From contig NZ_LMHZ01000013.1 in NCBI RefSeq assembly GCF_001428545.1, forward strand, positions 95,684 through 144,394: a stretch of 48,711 nucleotides of DNA. The letters are read 5' to 3'. Made by a program: the position numbers and the translations under genes. Shown piece by piece: positions 7,980-16,858 of this stretch. Source of the DNA: Noviherbaspirillum sp. Root189 (GTDB lineage: Bacteria > Pseudomonadota > Gammaproteobacteria > Burkholderiales > Burkholderiaceae_D). Within the stretch, counting starts at the first letter, position 1. Each line of letters opens with the position of its first letter. Under the pieces are notes generated by a model. That model ran no database searches. It worked only from the letters and a program-made list of their open reading frames with translations, and was not told the origin of the DNA.

Positions 7980-8660
7980 ATGCACACAATCTTTGGCAGA
8001 TTTAATCTATCTTTTCCGGATATCGAAACTGCTCTCGCCCAGTACCGGCATAAGATCTTCATTGAGCGACTCGGTTGGCCGCTGCCGGTGGAAAATGGCC
8101 TGGAACGCGACCAGTTCGATCATCAAAACACCTTTTACGTGATCACCCGCGAACCGGACGGCGCCATCTGCGGTTGCGCCCGCCTCCTTCCAACGACAGA
8201 ACCTTATCTCCTGAGCGAAGTGTTTCCCCATCTGCTGGCGGACATGCCGGCACCCCATGCGCACGATGTTTGGGAACTGTCGCGCTTTTCCGCTGCACCA
8301 ATCGACGCCGCCTCGGCAGTCGATCTTGCGTTGAATACCCGTACTTTGCTTGCTGCCGCCGTGAGAAGCGCGATGGAACTGGGGGCCAGACGCCTGATCA
8401 CGGTATCGCCCCTCGGCATCGAACGCCTGTTGCATCGTATGGGCGTGCATGCACACCGGGCCGGCCCACCGGCGCTGGCGGACGGCAAACCCATCTTTGC
8501 ATGCTGGATCGAGATAGACGATATGACCTGCATCGCCCTTGGCATCGAGCAGGAGCTTCAACACGATAATCCGCAGCACATCAATAACCTGCGGTACGCC
8601 ACGTACCCCCAGTCGCCGCTTGAGCGCACCATCCATGCAGCCCCCGCTGCTACCGCATGA
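7980..8660 (+). CDS. Acyl-homoserine-lactone synthase, LuxI family
   Basis: 226 residues. It makes an N-acyl-homoserine lactone from S-adenosylmethionine and acyl-ACP (or acyl-CoA). All canonical LuxI positions are present: R23, F27, W33, D44, D47, R68, E99 and R102, in the motifs YRHKIF, DQFD, CARLLPT and WELSRF. The threonine/serine region that influences acyl chain choice cannot be interpreted by eye. The gene has its own lux-box promoter and lies head-to-tail between the RsaM-like gene and luxR. The resemblance is to SolI/CepI-type synthases, but I would not assign the signal molecule. Confidence 0.95.
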   Translation: MHTIFGRFNLSFPDIETALAQYRHKIFIERLGWPLPVENGLERDQFDHQNTFYVITREPDGAICGCARLLPTTEPYLLSEVFPHLLADMPAPHAHDVWELSRFSAAPIDAASAVDLALNTRTLLAAAVRSAMELGARRLITVSPLGIERLLHRMGVHAHRAGPPALADGKPIFACWIEIDDMTCIALGIEQELQHDNPQHINNLRYATYPQSPLERTIHAAPAATA

Positions 8661-8734
8661 CCTCGGCGCATCGATAGGCGACCTCTCCTGCGCTGAATGC
8701 TGAGCATGCCACCAAATCAAGGTTAAAGTTGCTA

Positions 8735-8762
8735 TTGCCATACTTGTCATCTATGCAATAAT
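8735..8762 (+). promoter_or_regulatory. Possible luxR promoter
   Basis: TTGCCA (8735-8740) and AATAAT (8757-8762) are spaced 16 bp apart, 23 bp before the luxR start. No lux-box-like dyad is visible here, so luxR may not be autoregulated. Read by eye only. Confidence 0.4.
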
Positions 8763-8785
8763 GCCCGTTCGCGGGAGGTATAAGC

Positions 8786-9499
8786 ATGGAATGGTGGCGG
8801 GAAGATCTGTTGGGCGCATTGCTGGAGCGTGAATCGGAACACCAGCTGTTCGATCGGGCGGCCGGCATGGCGGCCGCAATTGGTTTCGAATATTGCGCAT
8901 ACGGCATCCAGATACCCGTGCCGATATCGCGCCCGAGTGTCACGATGTTCAGCAATTACTCCCGCCAGTGGCAGAGCTGCTATCACGAGCGCAACTACCT
9001 GCACGTGGACCCGACCGTACGACACGCTTTGCAATCCACCTTGCCGGTAGTGTGGTCCAATAGCCTGTTCGCCAATGCACAGGAAATGTGGGAGGATGCG
9101 CGCGAGCATGGTTTGAAATTCGGATGGGCGCAATCCTCACGCGATGCTCGTGGGAGCGTAGGCCTGCTGACACTCGCCCGCAGCACCGAACAGCTGTCAG
9201 AATGCGAACTTCATGCGAACCAGCCAAGAATGGTCTGGCTGACTCAGTGTATCCATGCCGCCATGTCAGAACGTCTGACCCCGAGGCTCGCTCCCGAGAC
9301 GCAGGTTGGTATTACGGCCCGGGAAAAAGAAGTCCTGCGCTGGACTGCCGAAGGGAAAACCGCATCTGAAATCGCGCAGATCCTGGTCGTGTCCGAACGT
9401 ACGATTAACTTCCACATCAGCAACATCGTCACCAAGCTTGGCGCCTCCAACAAAACCCAAGCCGCCGTCAAAGCCACCGCGCTCGGCCTGCTTTACTAG
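8786..9499 (+). CDS. AHL-responsive LuxR-family transcription activator
   Basis: 237 residues. The N-terminal ~165 residues are the autoinducer-binding domain. TraR-numbered W57, Y61, D70, P71 and W85 correspond to W62, Y66, D75, P76 and W90, all at conserved spacing. The C-terminal GerE-type helix-turn-helix starts at ITAREKEVLRW and continues SEIAQILVVSERTINFHISNI. The ribosome-binding site GGGAGG is clear. It lies 125 bp after luxI in the same direction, so it is the likely cognate receptor that binds the two lux boxes upstream. Confidence 0.95.
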   Translation: MEWWREDLLGALLERESEHQLFDRAAGMAAAIGFEYCAYGIQIPVPISRPSVTMFSNYSRQWQSCYHERNYLHVDPTVRHALQSTLPVVWSNSLFANAQEMWEDAREHGLKFGWAQSSRDARGSVGLLTLARSTEQLSECELHANQPRMVWLTQCIHAAMSERLTPRLAPETQVGITAREKEVLRWTAEGKTASEIAQILVVSERTINFHISNIVTKLGASNKTQAAVKATALGLLY

Positions 9500-9793
9500 G
9501 GTACGCAGTTGATTAAGGGCAATTAAGAGCGGGCCAAAAATTTCCGTCAATATACATCGCACACTACCGCCGCTCACTTGGCGGCACAATTCCAGGCGGA
9601 AATCAAACCACGGCTTTAACGCAATGACTTCGACTTGAGCGTGCATGGCAACTGGATGCAGTTTCCCTGTGAATGGAAAAAGCATCATGGTTGATGGAAA
9701 AAACGACATGGTGCGCTATCATGGATGCCTGACAACCGGACGAACTGGCATCGACAGGTTCGCCGCCCCTAAGACATGACTGCAGAGGACTCC
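9500..9793. other. Intergenic region luxR-bfr
   Basis: About 294 bp with no gene. A weak dyad CCGCCG...TTGGCGG near 9567-9585 could terminate luxR but has no T-tract. No lux box or clear Fur box is visible before bfr. Confidence 0.4.
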
Positions 9794-10264
9794 ATGAAAG
9801 GCGACCCGAATATCATCAGGCTGCTCAACGCACAGCTGACCAACGAACTGACTGCAGTAAACCAATACTTTCTACATGCGCGAATGTATCGGCACTGGGG
9901 CTTCGGCAAGATCGCCAAGAAGGAATACGAAGAATCAATCGGCGAAATGAAGCATGCCGATAACCTGATCAATCGTATCCTGATGCTGGACGGACTACCC
10001 AACCTGCAGGCGCTGCACAAGCTGATGATCGGTGAGTCAACGCCGGAAATGCTGGAATGCGACCTGAAGCTGGAACAGGCGTCACAGCAAACCGTCAAGG
10101 ATGGCATCAAGGCATGCGAAGCTACGGCAGACTTCGTGTCACGAGAAATCCTGCGTGATATCCTCGAAGACACCGAAGAGCACATCGAATGGATCGAAAC
10201 CCAGCTTGACCTGATCAACACGATAGGTCTGCAAAATTATCTGCAATCCCAGATGGACGAATAA
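9794..10264 (+). CDS. bfr: Bacterioferritin (Bfr)
   Basis: 156 residues from the ATG at 9794 (CAGAGG upstream), giving the family-typical MKGD start; an upstream ATG at 9776 adds six unlikely residues. It would assemble into a 24-mer haem-containing iron-storage shell. Ferroxidase ligands E18, E51 and H54 and the haem-ligand M52 sit in NELTAVNQYF and GEMKHAD. The second ferroxidase half is in ECDLKLE and DTEEHIEWIETQ. Its electron donor Bfd is encoded 2.7 kb upstream, beyond the quorum-sensing cassette. A hairpin terminator follows. Confidence 0.96.
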   Translation: MKGDPNIIRLLNAQLTNELTAVNQYFLHARMYRHWGFGKIAKKEYEESIGEMKHADNLINRILMLDGLPNLQALHKLMIGESTPEMLECDLKLEQASQQTVKDGIKACEATADFVSREILRDILEDTEEHIEWIETQLDLINTIGLQNYLQSQMDE

Positions 10265-10305
10265 CGCAGTCATGGCGGGCAAGACGCTCGTTCCATGGCA
10301 GCAAA

Positions 10306-10340
10306 AGCAAAGGGCAATCGATACACTCGATTGCCCTTTG
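10306..10340. terminator. Hairpin terminator after bfr (possibly bidirectional)
   Basis: Arms CAAAGGGCAATCGA (10308-10321) and its exact complement (10327-10340) surround a 5-nt loop, 14 perfect pairs. The T-tract is short. It separates bfr from the convergent GST gene and is followed 33 bp later by the MITE-like repeat. Confidence 0.7.
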
Positions 10341-10372
10341 TTGCTTATGCGTTGTCTATCTGCTCACCGGTC

Positions 10373-10534
10373 TAATACCAATCCCAAGCTATAACGTGAC
10401 AAATGAGATCGATGGATTTTTTTGACTGGCAAGGCGCAGGAGGAGTCAATAGCGAGCTATTGAAGACGAGTGCAACGCAGGCAGACGGAAAAAGACGCGA
10501 TCTCATGGTGCGTGACGGGTTGGGGTTGGTATAA
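10373..10534 (+). repeat. MITE-like repeat, copy 1
   Basis: 162 bp with imperfect terminal inverted repeats TAATACCAATCCC and (complement of the right end) TTATACCAACCCC. It has an internal palindrome TCAATAGCGAGCTATTGA near the centre. It closely matches 16665-16841 in opposite orientation, so it is a dispersed element. There is no open reading frame. It lies between convergent bfr and GST genes. Confidence 0.85.
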
Positions 10535-10596
10535 AAAGCAGCAAGTGCGGGTCACGCACACTGGCGACAGCAGAACGCTTGCTTGACACACATCCT

Positions 10597-11205
10597 TTAT
10601 TGCGGAATCGTATCCTTGAACGAAGGCCGCTCCGACAACTTGTCGAACAGCTTGGCAAGGTTGGGATAATCGCCGCGCCAATCGATTTCCGGAAAGCGGA
10701 AAGAAATCCAGCCCAGTGCGCATCCGACCGCAACATCGGCCAGCGTATAGTGATTGCCGCAGCAAAATGGTGTGTCCTTGAGGCCGGAGGACATCGCTTT
10801 CAGCCCCGCATGGACCTTGTCCATCTGGCGCTGTATCCATTCCGCGCTTTGCTGTGCTTCCGGACGCAAAGTGCGCTCGAGGCGCACCAGCACCGCGGCA
10901 TCGGCAACGCCATCGGCCAGGGCTTCCCAGCACTTGACTTCGGCACGTTCGCGACCGTTCGGCGGAAGCAACTTGCACACCGGCGTCAGCGTATCCAGGT
11001 ATTCGACAATGACGCGTGAGTCGAACATCGCGCCGCCATCTTCCATGACCAGGCAGGGAACTTTGCCAAGCGGGTTGGATTGCAGAATCCTGGTATCGGG
11101 CGCCCAGACATTCTCGATGACGAATTCATAGTCGAGCTTTTTTTCCGCCATCACGACGCGGACTTTTCTGACGTAGGGGCTGGCGAAGGAACCGATGAGT
11201 TTCAT
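10597..11205 (-). CDS. Glutathione S-transferase family protein (YibF-like)
   Basis: 202 residues from the ATG at 11205; the frame continues upstream but the start MKLIGSFASPYVRKVR is typical. The N-terminal thioredoxin-like domain has the glutathione-binding segment NPLGKVPCLV and DSRVIVEYLD. The all-helical C-terminal domain follows. Sequence and length resemble E. coli YibF, whose substrate is unknown, so I assign only the family. It is transcribed away from purB from a shared 198-bp region. Confidence 0.9.
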   Translation of the reverse strand: MKLIGSFASPYVRKVRVVMAEKKLDYEFVIENVWAPDTRILQSNPLGKVPCLVMEDGGAMFDSRVIVEYLDTLTPVCKLLPPNGRERAEVKCWEALADGVADAAVLVRLERTLRPEAQQSAEWIQRQMDKVHAGLKAMSSGLKDTPFCCGNHYTLADVAVGCALGWISFRFPEIDWRGDYPNLAKLFDKLSERPSFKDTIPQ

Positions 11206-11232
11206 AGATGAGTATGGTATGAAGTGGCGTCG

Positions 11233-11241
11233 ATTATAACA
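11233..11241 (-). promoter_or_regulatory. Extended -10 promoter of the GST gene
   Basis: Read on the minus strand, TGTTATAAT is a perfect extended -10 (TG-N-TATAAT), about 28 bp before the start codon. No strong -35 is visible, as is common with extended -10 promoters. Confidence 0.5.
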
Positions 11242-11316
11242 TTGAGGAAGCTCACTATTCCTGCCCGGCCCGCATCCAAACCGAAGCGGCGCCAAGGCTT
11301 TTCGCGTTGGCCACAA

Positions 11317-12771
<1,455 letters not shown>

Positions 12772-12812
12772 GCGTTTTTCTACCGGTTTAGATAGTCCTA
12801 TCTCGCCTTGGC

Positions 12813-12834
12813 CCTTCCCTTTAAAGGGGGAGGG
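12813..12834. repeat. Short palindromic repeat, degenerate copy
   Basis: CCTTCCCTTTAAAGGGGGAGGG is an imperfect copy of the palindrome family at 226-246, with the same GGAACC right flank. It lies directly after purB. Confidence 0.7.
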
Positions 12835-12882
12835 AACCGGTTGACTCTCCCCTCGACCGTTTCGGTCACTCCTCTTTTCATC

Positions 12883-12915
12883 CTTGGCAAGCGGCATCAT
12901 TAGCCGCTTGCCAAG
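12883..12915. terminator. Hairpin downstream of purB
   Basis: Arms CTTGGCAAGCGGC (12883-12895) and its complement (12903-12915) form 13 perfect pairs around a 7-nt loop. The following TGCTTTCC is only weakly T-rich, so termination is plausible but not certain. Confidence 0.55.
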
Positions 12916-12992
12916 TGCTTTCCTATCGCGTCGAAGTGCCAAGTTGCACATCACCCCAAGCGCGTCATACCCTTCGTCAACTTTCATGCTAC

Positions 12993-13014
12993 ATTAGTTC
13001 TAATACGAACTAAT
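12993..13014 (+). promoter_or_regulatory. Palindromic operator candidate upstream of cytochrome b561
   Basis: ATTAGTTC-N6-GAACTAAT is a perfect inverted repeat whose centre TAATAC could be a -10. It ends 6 bp before the first ATG of the cytochrome gene. Size and AT-rich symmetry fit a MarR-type operator, and a MarR gene lies three genes downstream in the same block. The pairing of site and regulator is inferred. Confidence 0.55.
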
Positions 13015-13020
13015 TATTAA

Positions 13021-13554
13021 ATGGAAATCATGTCGCGGTATACCCTGCCGGCGATCATCCTGCACTGGTTGATCGCCCTGCTTATCATTGCGGCTTTTGC
13101 GCTCGGCATCACCATGGTGGATATTCCCGGGATTACGCCGACCAAGCTCAAGTACTTCTCCTGGCACAAATGGATAGGGATTACCGTTCTTGGCCTGGCC
13201 TGTCTGAGATTGCTCTGGCGCCTCGGCCATAAGGCACCCGCCTATTCGTCGGCCATGCCCGGTTGGCAGCAAAGCGCCGCGCATAGCTTGCATGGCTTGC
13301 TGTACCTGCTGATGTTTGCCATTCCGGTGTCAGGTTACTTTTACAGCCTGGCGGCAGGTGTGCCCGTCGTTTATCTCGGCGTGCTTCCGCTGCCGGCGCT
13401 GATCGACCCGAACCCGGAGTGGAAGGCGATCCTCAAGCAGGTGCACTACTGGCTCAACATGACACTGCTGGTCATGTTCGCGCTCCACGTTGTCGCCGCA
13501 CTCAAACACCAATTCATTGACAGAGATGGCGTGCTCAAGCGCATGCTGCCCTGA
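13021..13554 (+). CDS. Cytochrome b561 (CybB-like)
   Basis: 177 residues. Four hydrophobic helices (about 10-30, 50-65, 90-110, 142-162) carry the histidines expected to bind two b-haems, including LHWLIAL, WHKWIG, HSLHGLLY and LHVVAALKH. These proteins act as membrane quinol-to-periplasm electron carriers. Start is uncertain: ATG at 13021 has no ribosome-binding site and ATG at 13030 is too close to GGAA. The two genes following encode YceI proteins, a very common partnership. A palindromic operator candidate lies immediately upstream. Confidence 0.92.
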   Translation: MEIMSRYTLPAIILHWLIALLIIAAFALGITMVDIPGITPTKLKYFSWHKWIGITVLGLACLRLLWRLGHKAPAYSSAMPGWQQSAAHSLHGLLYLLMFAIPVSGYFYSLAAGVPVVYLGVLPLPALIDPNPEWKAILKQVHYWLNMTLLVMFALHVVAALKHQFIDRDGVLKRMLP

Positions 13555-13579
13555 CCACTCGCTCGAAAGGATGACCCCC

Positions 13580-14143
13580 ATGATGACTTCCGCATTGTTG
13601 CGCCGTACTGCGGCGGCGGCCGCGATTGCCTTCGCCCTGCCCGCGCTTGCGGCCGTGATGAAGACCGACCCTGCCAAAAGCAGCGTATCAGCGGTATTCA
13701 AGCAAATGAGCGTGCCCGTCGAGGCAAAGTTCAAGAAGTTCAACGCACAGATCGATTACGACAGCGCCAAGCCGGAAGCCGGCAAGGCCAGCGTCGATAT
13801 CGACGTACCCAGCTTCGACCTGGGCGATCCGGAATACAACAAGGAAGTACAAAAGAAAGAATGGTTTAACGGCGCACAGTTTCCAAAGGCAAGCTTTGTG
13901 TCGAGCGCGCTTAAGCCGGCTGCCGGCGGCAAGCTGGATGTGTCCGGCAAGCTCACCATCAAAGGTAAGACCGCCGACGTCAGCTTTCCGATGACGGTAA
14001 AGAAGGAAGGTAATGCCCAGGTTTTCGAAGGCGCGCTGCCCATCAAGCGACTCGCCTTCAACATCGGCGAAGGCGAGTGGAAAGACACCAGCATGGTTGC
14101 CGATGAAGTCGTCATCAAGTTCCGTGTCGTCGCGACACAGTAA
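13580..14143 (+). CDS. YceI-family periplasmic lipid-binding protein, copy 1
   Basis: 187 residues from the ATG at 13580, nine bases after AAGG; ATG codons at 13571 and 13583 are alternatives. A signal peptide (TSALLRRTAAAAAIAFALPALA) precedes the YceI lipocalin-like barrel, with core motifs SSVSAVFKQM, WFNGAQFPKASFVS and GKLTIKGKTADVSFPMTV. YceI proteins bind isoprenoid lipids in the periplasm. It starts 25 bp after the cytochrome b561 stop, so the two are likely one operon. It is clearly diverged from the next gene and lacks that protein's C-terminal cysteine pair. Confidence 0.92.
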   Translation: MMTSALLRRTAAAAAIAFALPALAAVMKTDPAKSSVSAVFKQMSVPVEAKFKKFNAQIDYDSAKPEAGKASVDIDVPSFDLGDPEYNKEVQKKEWFNGAQFPKASFVSSALKPAAGGKLDVSGKLTIKGKTADVSFPMTVKKEGNAQVFEGALPIKRLAFNIGEGEWKDTSMVADEVVIKFRVVATQ

Positions 14144-14173
14144 ACACTCTCACTATCGAAACTAGGAGTATTC

Positions 14174-14758
14174 ATGCAATTGAAGCATCTGAAGTACCTG
14201 AAGCACCTCGCCGCTGCCCTGCTCGCCATCAGCGCCGCATCGGCTTTCGCACAGACGTACACCATCGAACCGAACCACACCTATCCGAGTTTCGAAGCCG
14301 ATCACATGGGCATTTCGCTATGGCGCGGCAAGTTCACCAAGACCAGCGGCACCGTGACGCTGGACCGTGCATCGAAATCGGGCTCGGTGGACATCAAGAT
14401 CGATGCCGACTCGCTGGATTTTGGCCATGCCAAGATGAACGACCATGCAAAAGGCAAGGACATGTTCAATGTCGCGCAATATCCAACCATCACCTACAAG
14501 GGCAAGTCGATCAAGTTCAATGGCGACACCCCGGTAGCGGTCGAAGGCGACATGACCATGCTGGGTGTCACCAAGCCGGTGACACTGAACATCAACAAGT
14601 TCAAGTGCATTCCCCACCCGATGCTCAAGCGTGAAGTATGCGGCGCCGATGCGACCGCACAATTCAACCGTACCGATTTCGGCCTGAGCTACGGCACGCC
14701 GATGTTTTCACCGGAAGTCAAACTGGCAATCCAGGTCGAAGCGTTGAAGGCTGATTAA
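14174..14758 (+). CDS. YceI-family periplasmic lipid-binding protein, copy 2
   Basis: 194 residues with CTAGGAG before the ATG. The signal peptide ends SAASAFAQ. The YceI barrel is closer to the E. coli type: YTIEPNHTYPSFEADHMG, FNVAQYPTITYKGKSI and MTMLGVTKPVTLNINKF. Two cysteines (KFKCIPHPMLKREVCGAD) could form a disulfide. It follows copy 1 by 30 bp and ends in a good terminator, closing the cytochrome b561-YceI-YceI unit. The precise ligand, probably a polyprenyl or quinone-like lipid, is not determined by sequence. Confidence 0.94.
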   Translation: MQLKHLKYLKHLAAALLAISAASAFAQTYTIEPNHTYPSFEADHMGISLWRGKFTKTSGTVTLDRASKSGSVDIKIDADSLDFGHAKMNDHAKGKDMFNVAQYPTITYKGKSIKFNGDTPVAVEGDMTMLGVTKPVTLNINKFKCIPHPMLKREVCGADATAQFNRTDFGLSYGTPMFSPEVKLAIQVEALKAD

Positions 14759-14780
14759 GCCAACAAGATGTTTTCCACGG

Positions 14781-14809
14781 AAAGCCGGTTGCATAAGCAC
14801 CGGCTTTTT
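14781..14809 (+). terminator. Rho-independent terminator after yceI copy 2
   Basis: AAAGCCGGT and ACCGGCTTT pair around a 9-nt loop, followed by a T-rich run to 14819. It separates the cytochrome/YceI unit from the MarR gene. Confidence 0.8.
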
Positions 14810-14835
14810 GTGTTTTTTAGTGAAGTGAATTCGCC

Positions 14836-15303
14836 ATGATCAAAGAGCGTTATCTGCGCAGTATTCGCCTTCTGGCCGAGTGCTTCCACGCGTTCCAGCG
14901 GATATCGGATACCCATGTGCGCAAGCTTGGCTTGACGCCGGCCCAGTTCGATATCATTGCAACGCTGGGAAATACGCCAGGCATGTCATTCAAGGAACTA
15001 GGGGACAAGACGCTGATTACCAAGGGCACGCTAACCGGCATCGTTGATCGCCTGGAAGAAAAATCGCTGGTCATCCGCAGCGCGTCCATGGAAGACCGGC
15101 GCAGCATGATCGTGCGCCTGACTGATAAGGGCCAGGCGGAATTCGAGCGTCTTTTCGCTCCGCACATACAGTTTTGCAAACAGACATTTTTGGGCTACAG
15201 TGACGAAGACTTTGTCGCTCTCGATACGGAACTGACAAAGCTGAAACGACAGTTGGACTCAGCGCTCGCCGCGCCTGGTGTCGATTCCTGCAGCGGTACG
15301 TAA
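14836..15303 (+). CDS. MarR-family transcriptional regulator
   Basis: 155 residues. The winged helix-turn-helix is clear: LTPAQFDIIATLGNTPGMSFKELGDK, TKGTLTGIVDRLEEKSLV, then the wing SMEDRRSMIVRLTDKG. Flanking helices would form the dimer interface. It sits between the cytochrome b561/YceI unit and cytochrome c-prime, all on the same strand, so it may control one or both. The palindrome at 12993-13014 is the best candidate target. The ligand is unknown. Confidence 0.93.
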   Translation: MIKERYLRSIRLLAECFHAFQRISDTHVRKLGLTPAQFDIIATLGNTPGMSFKELGDKTLITKGTLTGIVDRLEEKSLVIRSASMEDRRSMIVRLTDKGQAEFERLFAPHIQFCKQTFLGYSDEDFVALDTELTKLKRQLDSALAAPGVDSCSGT

Positions 15304-15361
15304 CATACCTTGCCGACCGGCCGGCAATGACATCCTTACACAACCAACAAGAGGAGATTGT

Positions 15362-15814
15362 ATGAAGTTTGCGTTAGCCAGCATCGCCCTGACCACCCTG
15401 ATCGCCGTACCTTTCTCGGCGCAGGCGCAGTTTGCCAAACCTGAAGATGCAGTCAAATACCGCCAGTCCGCTTTCTCGCTGATGGGCACCCATACCGGTC
15501 GCGTCGGCGCCGTCGTCAAAGGCGAAAAGCCCTACGACAAGGCAGCGGTCGAAGCCGATGTCGCCGTGATTGAAATGATGTCCCGGCTCCCATGGACTGC
15601 CTTTCCTCAGGGTTCCGACCTGCCGAACTCGAAGGCCAAACCGGAAGTCTGGAAAGAGCAGGACAAATTCAAGGCTGCCGCGGAAAAGATGCAAGGCGAA
15701 GTCAGCAAGCTCTCCGCTGCCGCCAAGTCCGGTGACCTGAATGCGATCAAGACTGCCTTTGGTGGTGTTGGCCAATCGTGCAAGGCTTGCCACGACAACT
15801 ATCGCAACAAGTAA
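15362..15814 (+). CDS. Cytochrome c-prime family protein
   Basis: 150 residues from the ATG at 15362, with GAGGAG upstream. A signal peptide ends PFSAQAQ. The protein is helical and carries a single C-terminal haem-attachment motif CKACH (~140-144) followed by DNYRNK, the standard arrangement of cytochrome c-prime. These periplasmic pentacoordinate haem proteins bind NO or act as electron carriers. It converges with a b-type cytochrome gene only 34 bp away. Confidence 0.93.
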   Translation: MKFALASIALTTLIAVPFSAQAQFAKPEDAVKYRQSAFSLMGTHTGRVGAVVKGEKPYDKAAVEADVAVIEMMSRLPWTAFPQGSDLPNSKAKPEVWKEQDKFKAAAEKMQGEVSKLSAAAKSGDLNAIKTAFGGVGQSCKACHDNYRNK

Positions 15815-15848
15815 CAGTCTTCCTACATTGTGCGTGCAATGTGATCGC

Positions 15849-16526
15849 CTACAGGCTTTTCGCCGGCAGGTTCACGATATAAGAAACCACGAAGCCGCAC
15901 AGCGCAAAGATCGCCAGTGCCAGCAGACGCATACCCCAACTATCGTTGGCTGGCTGCGCATCGAAGTCGACTTCCTGATCTCCGGTCAGCATGGGCTTGA
16001 CCAAGTTTTGCTTTTTGCGGAAGTAATACACGGCAATCGCAATCACATGCATGGCGACCAGCAAGTAGATCAGGTTGGCGCTCACCTCCTTGTGGAACCA
16101 GGTGATCTGGTCCGACATATCCTTGCTGATGAACTTGACCAGCGGCCCTTCGCTGGCAATATCGTCATTGGCAAACAGTCCGCTTACCGCCTGTGCCAGC
16201 ACCACACCGAGCAGTGCGAACACCGAGAGGCTGCCGAGCGGATTGTGGCCGAGATAATTAGCTTTGAGGGCAGCCTTGCCACCACGGATATAACCTGCGA
16301 TGGTTGACGGACCATGCAGGAAGCTGGAAAAACGGGCATAGCGTGGCCCGATCAGGCCCCAGATAATACGGAAGCTGACCAGGGTCAGCACTGCGTAACC
16401 GATGCGAAAATGCCATTCCATTGCATTGCCGCCTATCTGCTGCGTCACAACGGCCATGACGATCAGGAGGGCAAGAGTCCAGTGAAACAGGCGGATCGGC
16501 AAATCCCATACTCGCACTTTCTTCAT
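15849..16526 (-). CDS. Cytochrome b561 / Ni,Fe-hydrogenase cytochrome b-type membrane protein
   Basis: 225 residues starting MKKVRVWDLPIRLFHW, with GGAGATC before the ATG. About five hydrophobic helices carry haem-ligand histidines (FHWTLALL, WHFRIGYAV, WFHKEV, AMHVIAIAV). This fits the diheme cytochrome b family that passes electrons from periplasmic c-type haem or hydrogenase subunits to quinones, or back. There are no hydrogenase genes here. Its convergent neighbour cytochrome c-prime is the likely soluble partner. Confidence 0.9.
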   Translation of the reverse strand: MKKVRVWDLPIRLFHWTLALLIVMAVVTQQIGGNAMEWHFRIGYAVLTLVSFRIIWGLIGPRYARFSSFLHGPSTIAGYIRGGKAALKANYLGHNPLGSLSVFALLGVVLAQAVSGLFANDDIASEGPLVKFISKDMSDQITWFHKEVSANLIYLLVAMHVIAIAVYYFRKKQNLVKPMLTGDQEVDFDAQPANDSWGMRLLALAIFALCGFVVSYIVNLPAKSL

Positions 16527-16607
16527 GTGATCTCCAAGTGAGGCTGGCAGCTTGCTTTAGTTTTTTCTGTTGCGCAAAAATAAGAGTGAGCGCCTTTAGT
16601 CTAACCG

Positions 16608-16639
16608 AAAAAAAAGCCGGCTCGAAAGCCGGCTTTTTT
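16608..16639 (-). terminator. Rho-independent terminator of the queA-secF operon
   Basis: AAAAAGCCGGC and GCCGGCTTTTT pair around TCGAAA, with A- and T-runs on both sides, so it can work in both directions. On the minus strand it lies about 220 bp beyond the secF stop; the second MITE-like copy lies between them. Confidence 0.8.
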
Positions 16640-16664
16640 ACTGTACTGACTGTACTTGGCGTAC

Positions 16665-16841
16665 TAATACCAATCCCAACCCATAACGCACCATGAGATC
16701 GCGTCTTTTTCCGGGGGCGCCGAGCTGCCTGCCTGCGTTGCACTCGTCGTCAATAGCTCGCTATTGACTCCCCCTTGCGCCTTGTCAGTCAAAAAAATCC
16801 ATCGATCTCATTTGTTACGTTACAGGTCGGGATTGGTATAA
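16665..16841 (-). repeat. MITE-like repeat, copy 2
   Basis: 177 bp. Its reverse complement matches 10373-10534 over nearly the whole length, with about 14 extra bases near one end (a CTCGGCGCCCCC-type insert). Ends are TAATACCAATCCC and the complement TTATACCAATCCC. The central palindrome TCAATAGCTCGCTATTGA is kept. It lies between the secF stop and the operon terminator, so it would be transcribed. Confidence 0.85.
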
Positions 16842-16858
16842 GTTTCTCGGCGCCCCGC

